Shown here piece after piece: positions 1 to 9,032 of a stretch of 18,576 nt of DNA. The stretch is from Saccoglossus kowalevskii (Eukaryota > Hemichordata > Enteropneusta > Harrimaniidae): assembly GCF_000003605.2 (NCBI RefSeq), contig NW_003122410.1, positions 298,342 through 316,917 of the forward strand, written 5' to 3'. The position numbers and the translations under genes were made by a program. Numbering within the stretch: position 1 is the first letter of the stretch; every line of letters begins with the position of its first letter. The notes under the pieces were generated by a model. It made no database searches. It was not told the origin of the DNA and saw nothing but the letters and a program-made list of their open reading frames with translations.

Positions 1-464
1 TTTTTTCGTGGCGTTAAAAAAAAAACTCAACCACGCCATGAATGTATACTCCATGTCAATATTTCATTCTCGTTTACCTCTTGTGTGCAATAAACTCCGT
101 TAGTTTTCAAAATGCCTTGGATTTATTAGCGTATGTGTGTGAGTGCCCTCTACGATACATTCTGAAAAATCTTTCGTGACGTCCACGCTCGTCCAATTAA
201 AAAATAATTAAAACATCCAATTAAAAAAATAATTGAAAAAATATAAACAATGAACAACATATGTATATATAGAATGAATTATTTTTATTGTTCACTGTTT
301 ACTGTATAATTATTGACTTTTCACTCTTCTGTGTATTTAATCGAATCGTTTATGTACTCGTATTTCTCGTGACGTGAAAAATTAATTTAACCACGCCGCA
401 CATTTACATGTATGTACGTATTTTTCGAGGTGTTAAGAAATATTTAATCACACTAATATTCAAT
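1..464. other. AT-rich low-complexity upstream sequence
   Basis: No gene seen. Related stretches recur near 8-36 and 368-396 (CGTGRCGT, an A-rich run, then AACCACGCC), and an aattaaaaaataatt motif repeats at about 196-236. These look like decayed tandem or interspersed repeat material. Confidence 0.5.
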
Positions 465-520
465 CATTGTGACGTCATTATTTATGCTCATCTATGCACG
501 GGCACCCATTGTGACGTCAT
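465..520. promoter_or_regulatory. Pair of perfect CRE octamers upstream of copy 1
   Basis: TGACGTCA occurs at 470-477 and 512-519, each inside the identical 14-mer CATTGTGACGTCAT (465-478 and 507-520), spaced 42 bp, about four helical turns. This is the full palindromic binding site of CREB/ATF bZIP proteins. They lie 225-275 bp upstream of the start codon, a plausible promoter position. The transcription start is unknown and copy 2 lacks the pair upstream of its ATG, so function is inferred only. Confidence 0.5.
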
Positions 521-677
521 CCATCCCATCATATCCATGCTGGTTAGATCTTTAGATGCTCTGCTTTGGAAATCATTATTCGTAGCCGAGGACTTATAAT
601 CTAAATTGTTTAATATATATATATTTAAAATTTGTTAAACCTACGATCTGTGTTTACGTATATTATCACACAGTCCT

Positions 678-694
678 CATGCGCAGTTTAGACG
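678..694 (+). promoter_or_regulatory. Shared promoter-proximal block, copy 1
   Basis: CATGCGCAGTTTAGACG is identical to 14587-14603, at 66 bp (here) and 68 bp (copy 2) before the ATG, in otherwise diverged flanks. It contains TGCGCA, the half-site core of NRF-1-type elements. It is either core promoter or 5' UTR sequence retained in both gene copies. Confidence 0.5.
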
Positions 695-743
695 GCAGTG
701 CCCGGTCTGTTATATACTACCTTCTGTTGCCGCAGTATACACG

Positions 744-840
744 ATGGAAAACACGCTGTCTAGCTACGGATTATTTGTGGATACATGGGACAGTATATAT
801 CAGCTATCTGGCAAAAGCGATGTCATAATATTTTGCTTAG
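744..840 (+). CDS. FAXDC2-like: FAXDC2-like copy 1, exon 1
   Basis: Encodes residues 1-32, beginning MENTLSSYGLF, plus the first base of Gly33. The donor gtaagt follows at 841. Its homologue at 14655-14751 has the same length (97 bp) and phase, which supports both the start codon and the donor. It carries no catalytic residue and is much less conserved between the copies (21 of 32 residues) than exon 2. Confidence 0.85.
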
Positions 841-3614
841 GTAAGTATGCTTTGGAGAGGCTACCTATGTGACACCACATTACATGGAATACACAATTTA
901 TCAAGCACTGTATGAATTGAAGTGCAATTATACATCCCGGACATCAAAAACTGGGTATGTCAAGGTTTTGATATTGTGTCCTGTTTTCATTCATATTCTA
1001 TAAGAATATTTGTTTGAAGATTTGTCCACAGCAGTTTTGTGTAATTTTACTTTGTCAGGGTCATGGTTGGCGGCTTTTGTAACATATTGGGTCGTTAGTA
1101 TACCACTACTGTGTATGGATTTGACGCACAGACCTAGATTCATTTACCAGTATAAAATGCAGATGGATAAACCGGTAAGTGGTATATACATGCTATATAT
1201 ATATATCAATGCTATATATATATCAATAGATTTTTCTGAGAAAAAACAACTGATATGATATCCGAGAAAAACAAAAATAAACGAAATTGCAGAACAACTT
1301 TTTTTTATTTCCTATGAATTGTATAACAATCGACCACAAACTTATTTAAATTGTGCCAAAACTGACCCGAATAAGTCCACAAATCCTGACAAATACAAAT
1401 TATTAATTACTCACTTAATTAATCATAATCACAATAAATAAATACTCTAGTATCCTATTTAATTAACAACGATGAAAAAGCTCTGCAAATGTAATAACAT
1501 GCAATTTACAGTTTGTTTATATCGCTTTCTCGATCATTTTTTCAATTTCTGACAACAGACTCTATGATGTCATACGTCACCCATAATCCTTTGCTGAAGA
1601 ATCAAGATGGCGGTCTACATAAATTGATGAAAAATTGAATATCTAGAGAATGAAAGTGATATAAAAAAAACTGTAAATAGCATTCTCCTACATTTGTGGA
1701 GCTTTGTCTTGTTTTTTTTTGTGTTGTTTGACTTCCCCTTTCAAATACAAGTATGTCATAATTTGCAAACATACAATGTGTTCAAAATGGGGGATTATAT
1801 TCGTCACACCCAAAAGCACGTGACCTATGGCAGCTTATATACTAGTATACAATCGATTAGCTCCGTGAACAAACATCGATCTGCTACTTGGTCCGCTACG
1901 TAGGCTTGTTCCGCCATATGAAAGTCAATACAAATTGTTTTAAGTCACGAGTCATAGATCGAGAAGAAAAAATAACACTCAATCACTGGTTTATTCTCAA
2001 ATAACAAGATCTATTCAAATCATTGTTAATCAAAATCGAACATGTATTCTATATATCTTAAAATCATGTCTATATACGAATAATAAAGTACTCCGTTCAT
2101 TCTAATTATCGAAAAAAAATGCGCAGACCACTCTAACCATATGAACCATAAAGTGCGATTTCAAGTTGAATTACTTAAACCTGGTCGCTATAGCCGCGAT
2201 ATAAGAAAAGTTCAATAATTCTTCTGTGGATACCATTTAAGGAATTCTTATACAAATGAAAAATGACTTATTGTTTTTATCATTTATTTGGATATTCTAT
2301 GTAAAATGACAAACAAATATTTGGTTGCGACATCTTGCTTTTAAGGAATCATTTATTAGAAAAAAACGCAATAAAGAGATTCATTCTAAAGCTATGATGG
2401 AAATATGTATATCGCTATGAACTTGAAATACGCCTTAAGTTTAAAAATAAAGTAATTATGTATGGATTGACTTTGTTTATCCTGAACAATATAATATGTC
2501 TGAATTATATAACTCAAGATTTCGTTGATGTCATATCTCTACTAGATCGAAGTTGCTAAACTCAAGAAGTTATTCAAGGTGGTACTTCTCAACCAACTGT
2601 TTTACGCCCCTCTGATGATGTGGATGTACTACGTGAGCGCCATGTGGCGTGGGTGCAGTATCAGCAGTAGTGACTTGCCCAGCGGCGAAAGAATACTTTA
2701 TGATTTACTCGGTTGTCTGATCTTTGCTGAAGTCACATTTTACTACTCACACAGGTGAGCACACTTTTCTATTGGTGCAGTTAATCGACCATTAATCGAT
2801 CATGATAACAGTTCACGTCCTTGGTGCAGTGTATATTTCACGTCACTGTTTGCATTGTATATTTCGTTGCTGCGACCCATTGATTATCTTTATCTTATAA
2901 CAATAATGTTTCTTTACAAGGGCATTGCATCATTCATTCATGTATAAACATGTACACAAACTCCACCATGAATGGACGGCTCCCATTGGTCTAACGTGCA
3001 TCTACGCTCATCCAATCGAATTTGTGTTTTCAAACATAATATCTGTGATTGGTGGACCCATCGTGATGGGATCTCATCTCATTGTACATTGGCTGTGGTT
3101 AGTGATTGCAATGTATAGCACTATTTTGGGTCATAGTGGTTATCATTTCCCGATTAGTAGATCACCTGAAAATCACGACTTCCACCATTCAAAGTGAGTA
3201 ATTTTGTTTTCACAGTTGATATACAAGATCTATGTCATCTGGTGTTTGCGATTTGATCGAAATGTGATTCGATCCATGTAATGTGATATACAATACGACG
3301 CGATATGATGTAATGTGATGTGATGTGATGTGATGTGATGTGATTGAATATGAACTGACGTGACACAATGCAATGAAATGTGAAGATAAAAACACACTCA
3401 ATTATTCTCAATATATTTGTTTCCTAGATTCATCGCCAACTATGGATCTACTGGAATACTGGATCGGTTACATGGCACTGACGCCATGTTTAGAGACAGT
3501 ATCGCCTTCAAGCGACACAAGATACTGCTTGGAACAACCCCAATGTCTAAGACATACCCCGATACTAAAACCTTTGCAGTAGACAAATACAACTTTAATA
3601 TCTTTAAGAAATGA
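744..3614 (+). CDS. FAXDC2-like: FAXDC2-like fatty acid hydroxylase / sterol desaturase-family protein, copy 1 (five exons, complete)
   Basis: Five exons, join(744-840, 1059-1174, 2546-2754, 2921-3193, 3428-3614), with GT-AG introns and matching phases, give 293 codons plus TGA. Human FAXDC2 is about 333 residues, so the N terminus is shorter. Seen: three histidine boxes, H140-X3-HH145 (SHRALHH), H153-X2-HH157 (HKLHHEWTAPIG) and H226-X2-HH230 (HDFHH), plus H212-X3-H216 and a conserved tail with LHGTDAMF. Hydrophobic segments lie near residues 34-54, 85-105, 118-137 and 172-212. Known for the family: these integral ER-membrane enzymes bind two irons through the histidines and use O2 to hydroxylate or desaturate lipids; FAXDC2 itself is linked to sterol and lipid metabolism. 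The start is chosen because the same ATGGAA context heads the paralogous copy at 14655. The exact substrate cannot be read from sequence. C4-sterol methyl oxidase is the closest alternative family, but the SxxYGxxGxLDxLHGTD-like C-terminal region fits FAXDC2 better. Confidence 0.93.
1059..1174 (+). CDS. FAXDC2-like: FAXDC2-like copy 1, exon 2
   Basis: The acceptor tttgtcag precedes it and the donor gtaagt follows at 1175. It completes Gly33 and encodes residues 34-71: a hydrophobic segment followed by DLTHRPRFIYQYKMQMDKP. This matches the pattern in FAXDC2 proteins where a transmembrane helix leads into a lysine/arginine-rich cytosolic stretch ending in a Pro. It ends in phase 0. Confidence 0.92.
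1175..2545 (+). other. Intron 2 of FAXDC2-like copy 1
   Basis: Begins gtaagt and a TA-rich run (1183-1225), then a segment that aligns with the start of intron 2 of copy 2 (TATGAATTGTA...). It contains AAGATGGCGG (1604-1613, YY1-like) and an SRE-like plus E-box cluster (1803-1824). I see no exon or other gene in the remaining sequence. Confidence 0.7.
2546..2754 (+). CDS. FAXDC2-like: FAXDC2-like copy 1, exon 3
   Basis: Acceptor AG at 2544-2545, donor gtgagc at 2755. Encodes residues 72-140 and two bases of Arg141. It begins IEVAKLKKLFKVVLLNQ, contains two hydrophobic stretches and ends FYYSH, the first histidine of box 1. The frame is open across the whole exon and joins exactly to exons 2 and 4. 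Confidence 0.92.
2921..3193 (+). CDS. FAXDC2-like: FAXDC2-like copy 1, exon 4 (catalytic core)
   Basis: Acceptor ttacaag before 2921, donor gtgagt from 3194. Completes Arg141 and encodes residues 142-231. It holds most of the iron-binding histidines: LHH of box 1, HKLHH of box 2 and HDFHH of box 3. Between boxes 2 and 3 lies a hydrophobic hairpin, GPIVMGSHLIVHWLW onward. The EWTAPIG and YAHPIE motifs are typical of the FAXDC2 / C4-sterol oxidase branch. Confidence 0.96.
3315..3344 (+). repeat. (GTGAT)6 pentanucleotide microsatellite in intron 4
   Basis: Six exact GTGAT units, with degenerate flanking units over about 3260-3380. It lies inside intron 4 of copy 1, between the donor at 3194 and the acceptor at 3427, and is a likely length-polymorphic marker. 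Confidence 0.9.
3428..3614 (+). CDS. FAXDC2-like: FAXDC2-like copy 1, exon 5 and stop
   Basis: Acceptor tttcctag before 3428. Completes Lys232 and encodes residues 233-293 with TGA at 3612-3614. LDRLHGTDAMF and the downstream KRHKILLGTTPMS correspond to the conserved C-terminal cytosolic domain of FAXDC2. The last 15 or so residues, ending NFNIFKK, are lysine-rich and resemble the KKxx-type ER retention signals seen in this superfamily (inference). Confidence 0.92.
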
Positions 3615-3914
3615 TTTTATAATTTAGCGATCACTTGATCTTACATTTTTCATCAAAAAAACTTGTAGCAGTGTGGCATTTATGGCTTGTATGTCGTTTT
3701 CATCAAGAGGACTGATATACTTTGAGTTATAGGACACACTCACTCTCGAGTTATACTTGTTTTGGTCTGATCTCTTTCGTTAACGTCATTTATCTCGAAA
3801 ATTCTTGGCATTAATACTAAAGTTATATTGTTCAGTGTGACGTATCCAACGCCTGTAAAATATATATATATGTTTTTTCTTTTTACAAAAACGTCGGGCT
3901 GCATGACAACAATA
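3615..3914 (+). other. Probable 3' UTR and downstream flank of copy 1
   Basis: No coding potential. The nearest polyadenylation-like hexamer is ATTAAA at 3955-3960; AATAAA occurs only near 4274. The 3' end of the transcript therefore probably lies at or inside the start of repeat R1, but this cannot be fixed from sequence. Confidence 0.4.
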
Positions 3915-3958
3915 TAGACACACTGTAAATCTTGGAAGCACTTTCATGTTTTTCATTA

Positions 3959-4014
3959 AAACACACCGTTTTAATTGAGAACACATACACTGTTGTAATT
4001 AAAAACGTGTGTTT
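3959..4014. repeat. 18-bp imperfect inverted repeat near left end of R1
   Basis: The left arm at 3959-3976 (AAACACACCGTTTTAATT) and the right arm at 3997-4014 (AATTAAAAACGTGTGTTT) are complementary at 16 of 18 positions around a 20-nt loop. It could form a hairpin close to the edge of the repeat. A weaker version may exist in R3 around 16890-16940. Confidence 0.6.
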
Positions 4015-4734
4015 ATAAAACACCTGTATCAAAACAGTAGTGTTTTAGTATTTTCAGAAAAGTGTTTTAGGAAGTTATTAAGGTAGAGATGCAGGTTCGT
4101 GGGCACTTGGGAGTGATTTTTTTTGCTTTTTATTATCCAAACAGACTGTTAAAATTTTGTAGAATTGTGAATAGTGGAACATACTCAAAAAAACGCCTTT
4201 AAAATATAGATAACAGGTGCAAACATTCTCTCTGTTGAATGGCTAGCAAAATCTAGCAAGGCTGTACATAAGTAATAAAAAAGAAACATGGTGAAAAAAG
4301 AAATGACGGGATCTCCATATTATGCTCTATATTTAACTTTTAACAAAACAATAATACATTTAAATTAGCAAACTTTTTACTGAGTGAATTGTTATGCAAA
4401 TTAGCAATTATCTCAGCTTTTTTTTTAGTGCAGACGCTTTGACCTTTTGATATTTTCTCAAATGTGTTTATCTTCAAAACGCCGTCGGGGCATTGTTTTT
4501 GGTTGAACAGTGTTACATAGATTTGAAGTAGTGAAATGTGAGCTGCTGCCCTGCAAAATCGACAACTGGTAGACAGTGTTCAAGACGGCACTTTCTTCAC
4601 AGTAAACAGATGTACCAATAAACCAATTTTGACAGGAAACAGAAGCATGGTTTAGAAGCTAATTTTTGTTAATCCGCATTTGGTGAATGGTCGTTGTAGT
4701 CCAATCACATCTGAACATTCTCACTTTCTAACAC

Positions 4735-5166
4735 AAACACACATGTAATGTTTCAAGGTAAAACACTTGACTATGCATGTTTCACATGTGTTTATGTACA
4801 CGACATGTACATAATTTCATCAGTGTAACTAAAACACTTTCCTTACAAATTGTTTTATGTTGAAGCACATCCGAAAACAAACACACATGTAATGTTTCAA
4901 GGTAAAACACTCGGCAATGCATGTTTTATAAGTGTTTATGTAGACGACATGTACAAACGGTCATAAGAGTAACTAAAGCACTTTTCTTTGAAACTGTTTT
5001 ATTTTGAGGCACTTCAGAAAACAAACACACATGCAATGTTTCAAGGTAAAACACCCGATTATATACATGACACTTTTGTATGCCGTCTACGGTATGCATC
5101 TATAATAGACACAATACTTATTATCGACTGTATGCAGCATATTTATTGGGAAAAAATGCTCACACA
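4735..5166 (+). repeat. 144-bp tandem repeat, about three units
   Basis: The marker AAACACACATG starts at 4735, 4879 and 5023 (third unit ...CACATGCAATG), an exact 144-bp spacing twice. Each unit contains AATGTTTCAAGGTAAAACAC and, further on, TGTTTTATTTTGA-like sequence. The third unit diverges after about 70 bp into the unique tail. Unit 1 carries a hairpin, TTATGTAC (4792-4799) with GTACATAA (4807-4814). Confidence 0.85.
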
Positions 5167-5669
5167 CGTCAAATTTGTCTGCAAGTCATACTGTACAAGT
5201 AGTGATAAATTAATGTAAATTATGTAAATGGAATCATAACCGATGGAATTAAACATGCACAGTGTTGTTATCAATGTTTGAGTTAGTAAGCTGGATGACG
5301 CTGCGCTGAACAGGCAATCATTTTCTGTGATCTTTCTAATCATTAGATTCAATTTCTTTACAACTGTTATTCTATTGGCGGAGCCTCGGTGTTGAATTCC
5401 AATATGATGATTACCACGAACATGTGCGAATCTGCGACTAATTTAAACGAGCTCCTCCATTCCTGTAATAATAAATAACTATTCAACTGTTGTAGAAATT
5501 TAATTATTACAATAAATACAATATGAAAACAAATAATGAACATTAAATTAGTTTGCTACTTCTTTGCAAATATTTTGAGATACCTTTCGTAAACGACGAT
5601 GAACATTAATGCATGCTGCGTGTTCAAGTAACTAATAATCTGCGTCGTGCGCACGCTCATTCATGATTG

Positions 5670-6308
5670 TGTCATGAATTTGTTTTCGCGTATCTGTTGA
5701 CCGACTTAATTAACTGATTATTAGCGAATTGCTGTGTTATGTCTGTCATCGTGTAGGCCTATTTGAAGTTTTGGACGGAACTTGGCTCAGTGATTTGGAA
5801 CTAATTACCAGATAACCGTCGCGATTTTGACAGTTTATATTCATAGTTATTAATGTAGTGAACGATTAATCAAAAGATATGACGTATTCAGTACTTATGT
5901 GATTGGCTTTATGATTGAAGGTTACGCCCTAGAGTCTTTTTACTGCTTTGTAATTGGTTAGAGTTGTGAAAATGAATAAAGAGAGTTTGAGTTGGTCTTG
6001 GCGAATACTCCACGACAGACACAGCCTTGGGCAGTCGAGTCCAGTCTGAGAGGGAGTCCAGTCTGAGAGAGAGTCCAGTCCAGGGGCGAGCCTTGAGGCA
6101 GTCCAGTCTTGGGCGAGTCTTGGTTCAGCCTTGTGAGAGTCTTGGGGACTTTTCCCCAGGGCGCTGTGTCTTATAGAGTGCTCGATTGACCGACTAAGAC
6201 GAGAGCTGAAACGTATTTCGTTGTGTGTGCCTTATTTGACTGTAAAGTTAAAGTGACATTCCCGATCCCGTACCTCAAGGGGACGAGATAGAGAGACGAG
6301 ATGAGATA
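5670..6308 (+). mobile_element. Solo-LTR-like element, plus-strand copy
   Basis: The 639-bp segment begins TGTCATGAATTTG and ends GACGAGATGAGATA, flanked both sides by ATTG (5666-5669 and 6309-6312), a probable 4-bp target duplication. It aligns over its length with the reverse complement of 8380-9032. Promoter-like content: two ATTGG (inverted CCAAT) boxes near 5900 and 5952 and an AATAAA at 5975-5980 also present in the other copy (8708-8713). It has no coding region. A solo LTR of a retrotransposon is the best reading; the GATA end instead of CA is atypical, so a non-autonomous DNA element is the alternative. Short GAGTCCAGTCTGAGAG tandem units sit at about 6035-6085. Confidence 0.7.
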
Positions 6309-6389
6309 ATTGAATTAAACTATCGGGAGTATGTGGACAGGTGGCGTATTCGTTAAAGAAGCAATAACAACTTGAACCGAATGAAAGAT

Positions 6390-6598
6390 TTTTTGATTTT
6401 CTGAGTACAGAAGGGAACCCAAAGTTATCCTAAACAAATCTGTATGGTATGATGACATTATTACTCCTTACAAAGCGTGGGGAAAGTGTAATTGATAGAG
6501 CCAGTATCGGCAGTTGTGTACTACATTGATATTTGCAGCGACCTCCATTCTTTTCTTTATGTCCGGGATAACTGATTAAACTCTAGTTCATGAATTTA
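6390..6598 (+). repeat. Right end of composite repeat R1
   Basis: Aligns with 17965-18190 of R3. Shared blocks include TATCCTAAA, TTGATAGAGCC, ATCGGCAG followed by TGTGTACT, and TGCAGCG followed by CCTCCA. Between 5415 and about 6390 R1 carries nearly 1 kb absent from R3, including the LTR-like element. The similarity stops where the LINE begins. Confidence 0.7.
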
Positions 6599-6831
6599 CA
6601 GGTCCGGCAACGCCCAAGGAAAACAAATTTCATGGTCAGAACATTTTCATAACTGACGATGTGAGCCAAGGAGTCATAACAGAAAGGAAGAGACTGCTGC
6701 AATTTCGTAAGGAATACAATCAGGAGAACCCAAGAAAAAAGACGTATATTGCATGGAGGGTACCAGCGACAATCATGGTTGAAGGAAAGGATGGAAAGAG
6801 GAAATCGGCCATATTGAAAGATCTGGGATGA
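6580..6831 (+). pseudogene. LINE ORF1 C-terminal remnant
   Basis: Open from the stop at 6577 to TGA at 6829. It contains NIFITDDVSQGVITERKRLL followed by a lysine-rich stretch ending ILKDLG. This DD-(L/V)S, ERK-LL pattern is that of the C-terminal domain of L1/Tx1 ORF1 proteins, the RNA-binding partner of ORF2p. The N-terminal coiled-coil part is absent, consistent with 5' truncation. About 230 bp separate it from the ORF2 remnant. Confidence 0.65.
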
Positions 6832-7062
6832 CGGACTGAGTAGTTGTGTGGGACTTTGGAAAACAAAAGTGTTAATTTGTTTTAATTTAAGTTGAATTTT
6901 ATGACAATTCTATGGCAGGGATGATGTTTAAACTTGAACGAGAGCCGTCCAGGGACGCAGTACCTAATCTATATTTCTATATTCAGTATGCATCTAAAAG
7001 TGAGTGCAATGTTTTGCATCAGTGTTATTGTTGTTATTGTTGATGTTATTTGTTTTAAAAAA

Positions 7063-7846
7063 ATGGGTACAGGAAATAGGGCGAAATTTAATGAAAGCCA
7101 ATCTCAGTATGGAATTAAAAATATCAGTGTTTCATTTAACACAAGAGGAATGAGGGACTTTAAAAACAGTAAAAGGGTTGCAAATTGGATCAATAGAAAA
7201 AAGATTGATGTGCCTTTTTTGCAAGAGATTCACAGATCTGGATGTAAAAAATGTTAGACAGGAAAGATGTAGAATTTTGATTATGGAAGCAGAAATTAGT
7301 CCCAGTGATATTGATTAATGCATATGCACATAATAAAGAATTATAAAATAAAAAAGTTATGCTGAATTTAAGGAATAGATTAGTCGACTTGAACATAGGT
7401 CCTTATAGTATGGTTATGTGCGGAGGGGATTTAAACTTCACAGATAATAATGATTTAGACAGATCAGGGGGCAACCCAAAGCCATGGAAGTTATCCATTA
7501 GATTATTCAGTGATATTTGGAACAATTTGAATTAGTGGATATTTGGCGGCTAAGAAATGAAGACAAAACACAATTCACTTGGCGTCGTAGACGTCCATCC
7601 ATTCAGCAAAGTAGGTTGGATTACTTTATAATATCAGATTCATTACAGAGTAGCACACAAAAAGTAGAAATAATACCCGGGCTTGGGTCAGACCACTCGA
7701 CGTTAATACTGAGTTTATATGACAAGAATCAAAATCAGGGCACAGCCTACTGGCATTTCAACTCGTTCCTAGTGAGAACCAAGAATTACAGAAAATTATT
7801 AAAGGATAAAACAAATGAATGGACAGCAGAACTTGAAGAGATTTAA
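7063..7846 (+). pseudogene. LINE ORF2 remnant: apurinic endonuclease domain
   Basis: Three frames are needed. From 7063: SVSFNTRGMRD then KKIDVPFLQEIH, to a stop at 7255-7257. From 7296 in another frame: PVILINAYAHNKE, a stop at 7344-7346, then MCGGDLNFTDNNDLDRSGG to TAG at 7533. From 7517 in a third frame: FELVDIWRLRNEDKTQFTWR, SRLDYFIIS and GLGSDHSTL, to TAA. These are the ordered motifs of an exonuclease/endonuclease/phosphatase-fold LINE endonuclease, including QE, NAY(A), GD(F/L)N and SDH. This domain normally nicks target DNA for target-primed reverse transcription. Confidence 0.88.
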
Positions 7847-7860
7847 GATTGCTGTAGGAT

Positions 7861-8379
7861 ATGATAAAATATATAATTCGAATTGTCGCTATTAAATATA
7901 GTAAAGAAAACGTAAAAATGTTAGAGAACAGAATACAGCTAGCACAGGAAGCTTGTTCAGCTAATCCTAATGACAATACATATACAGCTCTAGAGGAATT
8001 AAATAAACAAATGAACGAGCATTATAATTATATAACTGAGGGCGCAATAATAAGGTCAAGAGCAACATGGTAAGAGAAAGGGGAAAAGAATAATAAATAT
8101 TTTTTGAGTTTGGAGAAGACAAAAAAAAAGAAAGTCTAGTATAAAAAATAAAAATGAGTGAATTTGATGAGACGAGCCAACTACGGAAATTTGAAATAAA
8201 ATCAAAGCCTTTTATTCAAATCTCTACAAAATACAAAATCTAAATTATATAAAGGGTGAGCAATTTTTACAGAATTTAGAGCTGTCAGATGAATCCCAAA
8301 ATTTATGCGAGGAAAATTGAAAATGGGAGAGGTTTATAATATACTGCCCTTAATGAAAGAAAATAAGAGTCCAGGCAAT
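7861..8379 (+). pseudogene. LINE ORF2 remnant: linker between endonuclease and RT
   Basis: Starts IKYSKENVKMLENRIQLAQE and reaches GAIIRSRATW. A frame change then gives EKGEKNNKYFLSLEK (about 8074-8120), a hallmark of the Tx1/L1 linker. After several breaks it reads LMKENKSPGN at about 8352-8379, where the LTR-like element interrupts the coding sequence. The missing DGLTVEF continuation is found at 9037. Confidence 0.8.
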
Positions 8380-9032
8380 TATCAGGGGGGAATTCTTCGG
8401 CCTCGGGGGTCTCCACACTTGCCAGGGGGAATCTCGTCTCGTCTCTCTATCGCGTCCCCTTGAGGGACGGGATCAGGAAAGTCACTTAAGCTTTACAGTC
8501 AAATAAGACACACACAACGAAATACGTTTCAACTCTCGTCTTAGTCGATCAGTCGAGCACTCTGAAAAACACAGCGCCCTGGGGAAAAATCCCTAAGACT
8601 ATCGCAAGGCTGACCCAAGACTAGTCCAATACTTGTCAAGGCTCGCCCCAAAACTCTACAGGACTGCGTCTGTTCTGGTGTACTCTCCAAGACCAACTAA
8701 AAACAACTTTATTCATTTTCAAAACATTAACCAATTACAAAGCAGCAAAAAAGACTCTAAGGCGTAACCTTCAATCATAAAGCCAATCACACTAAGTACT
8801 GAATACGTCATATCTTTTGATTAATCGTTCACTACATTAATAACTACGAATACTAACTGTCAGAATCGTGGTCAGAATAGCGACGGTTATCTCGTAATTA
8901 GTTCCAAATCACTGAGTCGAGTTCTGTCCAAAACTTCAAATAGGCCTAAACGATGACAGACATAACACAGCAATTCGCTAATAATCAGCTAATTAAGTCG
9001 GTCAACAGATACGCAAAAACAAATTCATGACA
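8380..9032 (-). mobile_element. Solo-LTR-like element, minus-strand copy nested in the LINE
   Basis: 653 bp, the inverted copy of 5670-6308, with CAAT at 8376-8379 and 9033-9036 as target duplication. The target is certain: ORF2 reads SPGN up to 8379 and DGLTVEF from 9037 onward, so the element split the codon run SPGN-DG. In its own orientation it starts TGTCATGAATTTG and ends CCCCCCTGATA. About 50 bp near that end (8380-8430, including a second CCCCC run) has no counterpart in the plus copy, which is either a deletion there or extra sequence here. Same solo-LTR interpretation and caveats. Confidence 0.75.

Larger units (their letters stand above)
3915..5415 (+). repeat. Composite interspersed repeat, copy R1 (left and central part)
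   Basis: Aligns in order with 16857-17945 (R3) and in its right half with 13330-13925 (R2). Shared blocks: ACTGTAAATCT near 3922 and 16858; TCCGCATTTGGT near 4672 and 17334; 144-bp tandem units; a unique tail with ATTRAACATRC (5248, 13801, 17848); and CTATTGGCGGAG (5372, 17913; degenerate near 13899). No protein coding is seen. A tandem core between unique arms is the layout of bivalve 'pearl' and non-autonomous Helitron-like elements, but no Helitron terminus was confirmed. Sequence matching R3 resumes near 6390-6598, so this copy is split by later insertions. Confidence 0.75.

Noticed and set aside
711-716. TATATA as TATA box for copy 1
   Set aside because: Only 28-33 bp before the ATG and not conserved in copy 2; the sequence is AT-rich, so it is likely chance.
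1604-1613. YY1-like AAGATGGCGG in intron 2
   Set aside because: A single short motif match inside an intron; too weak to call a regulatory site.
4735-5166. CRISPR-like array
   Set aside because: The whole 144-bp unit repeats, with no short-repeat/unique-spacer structure, and the DNA is eukaryotic.
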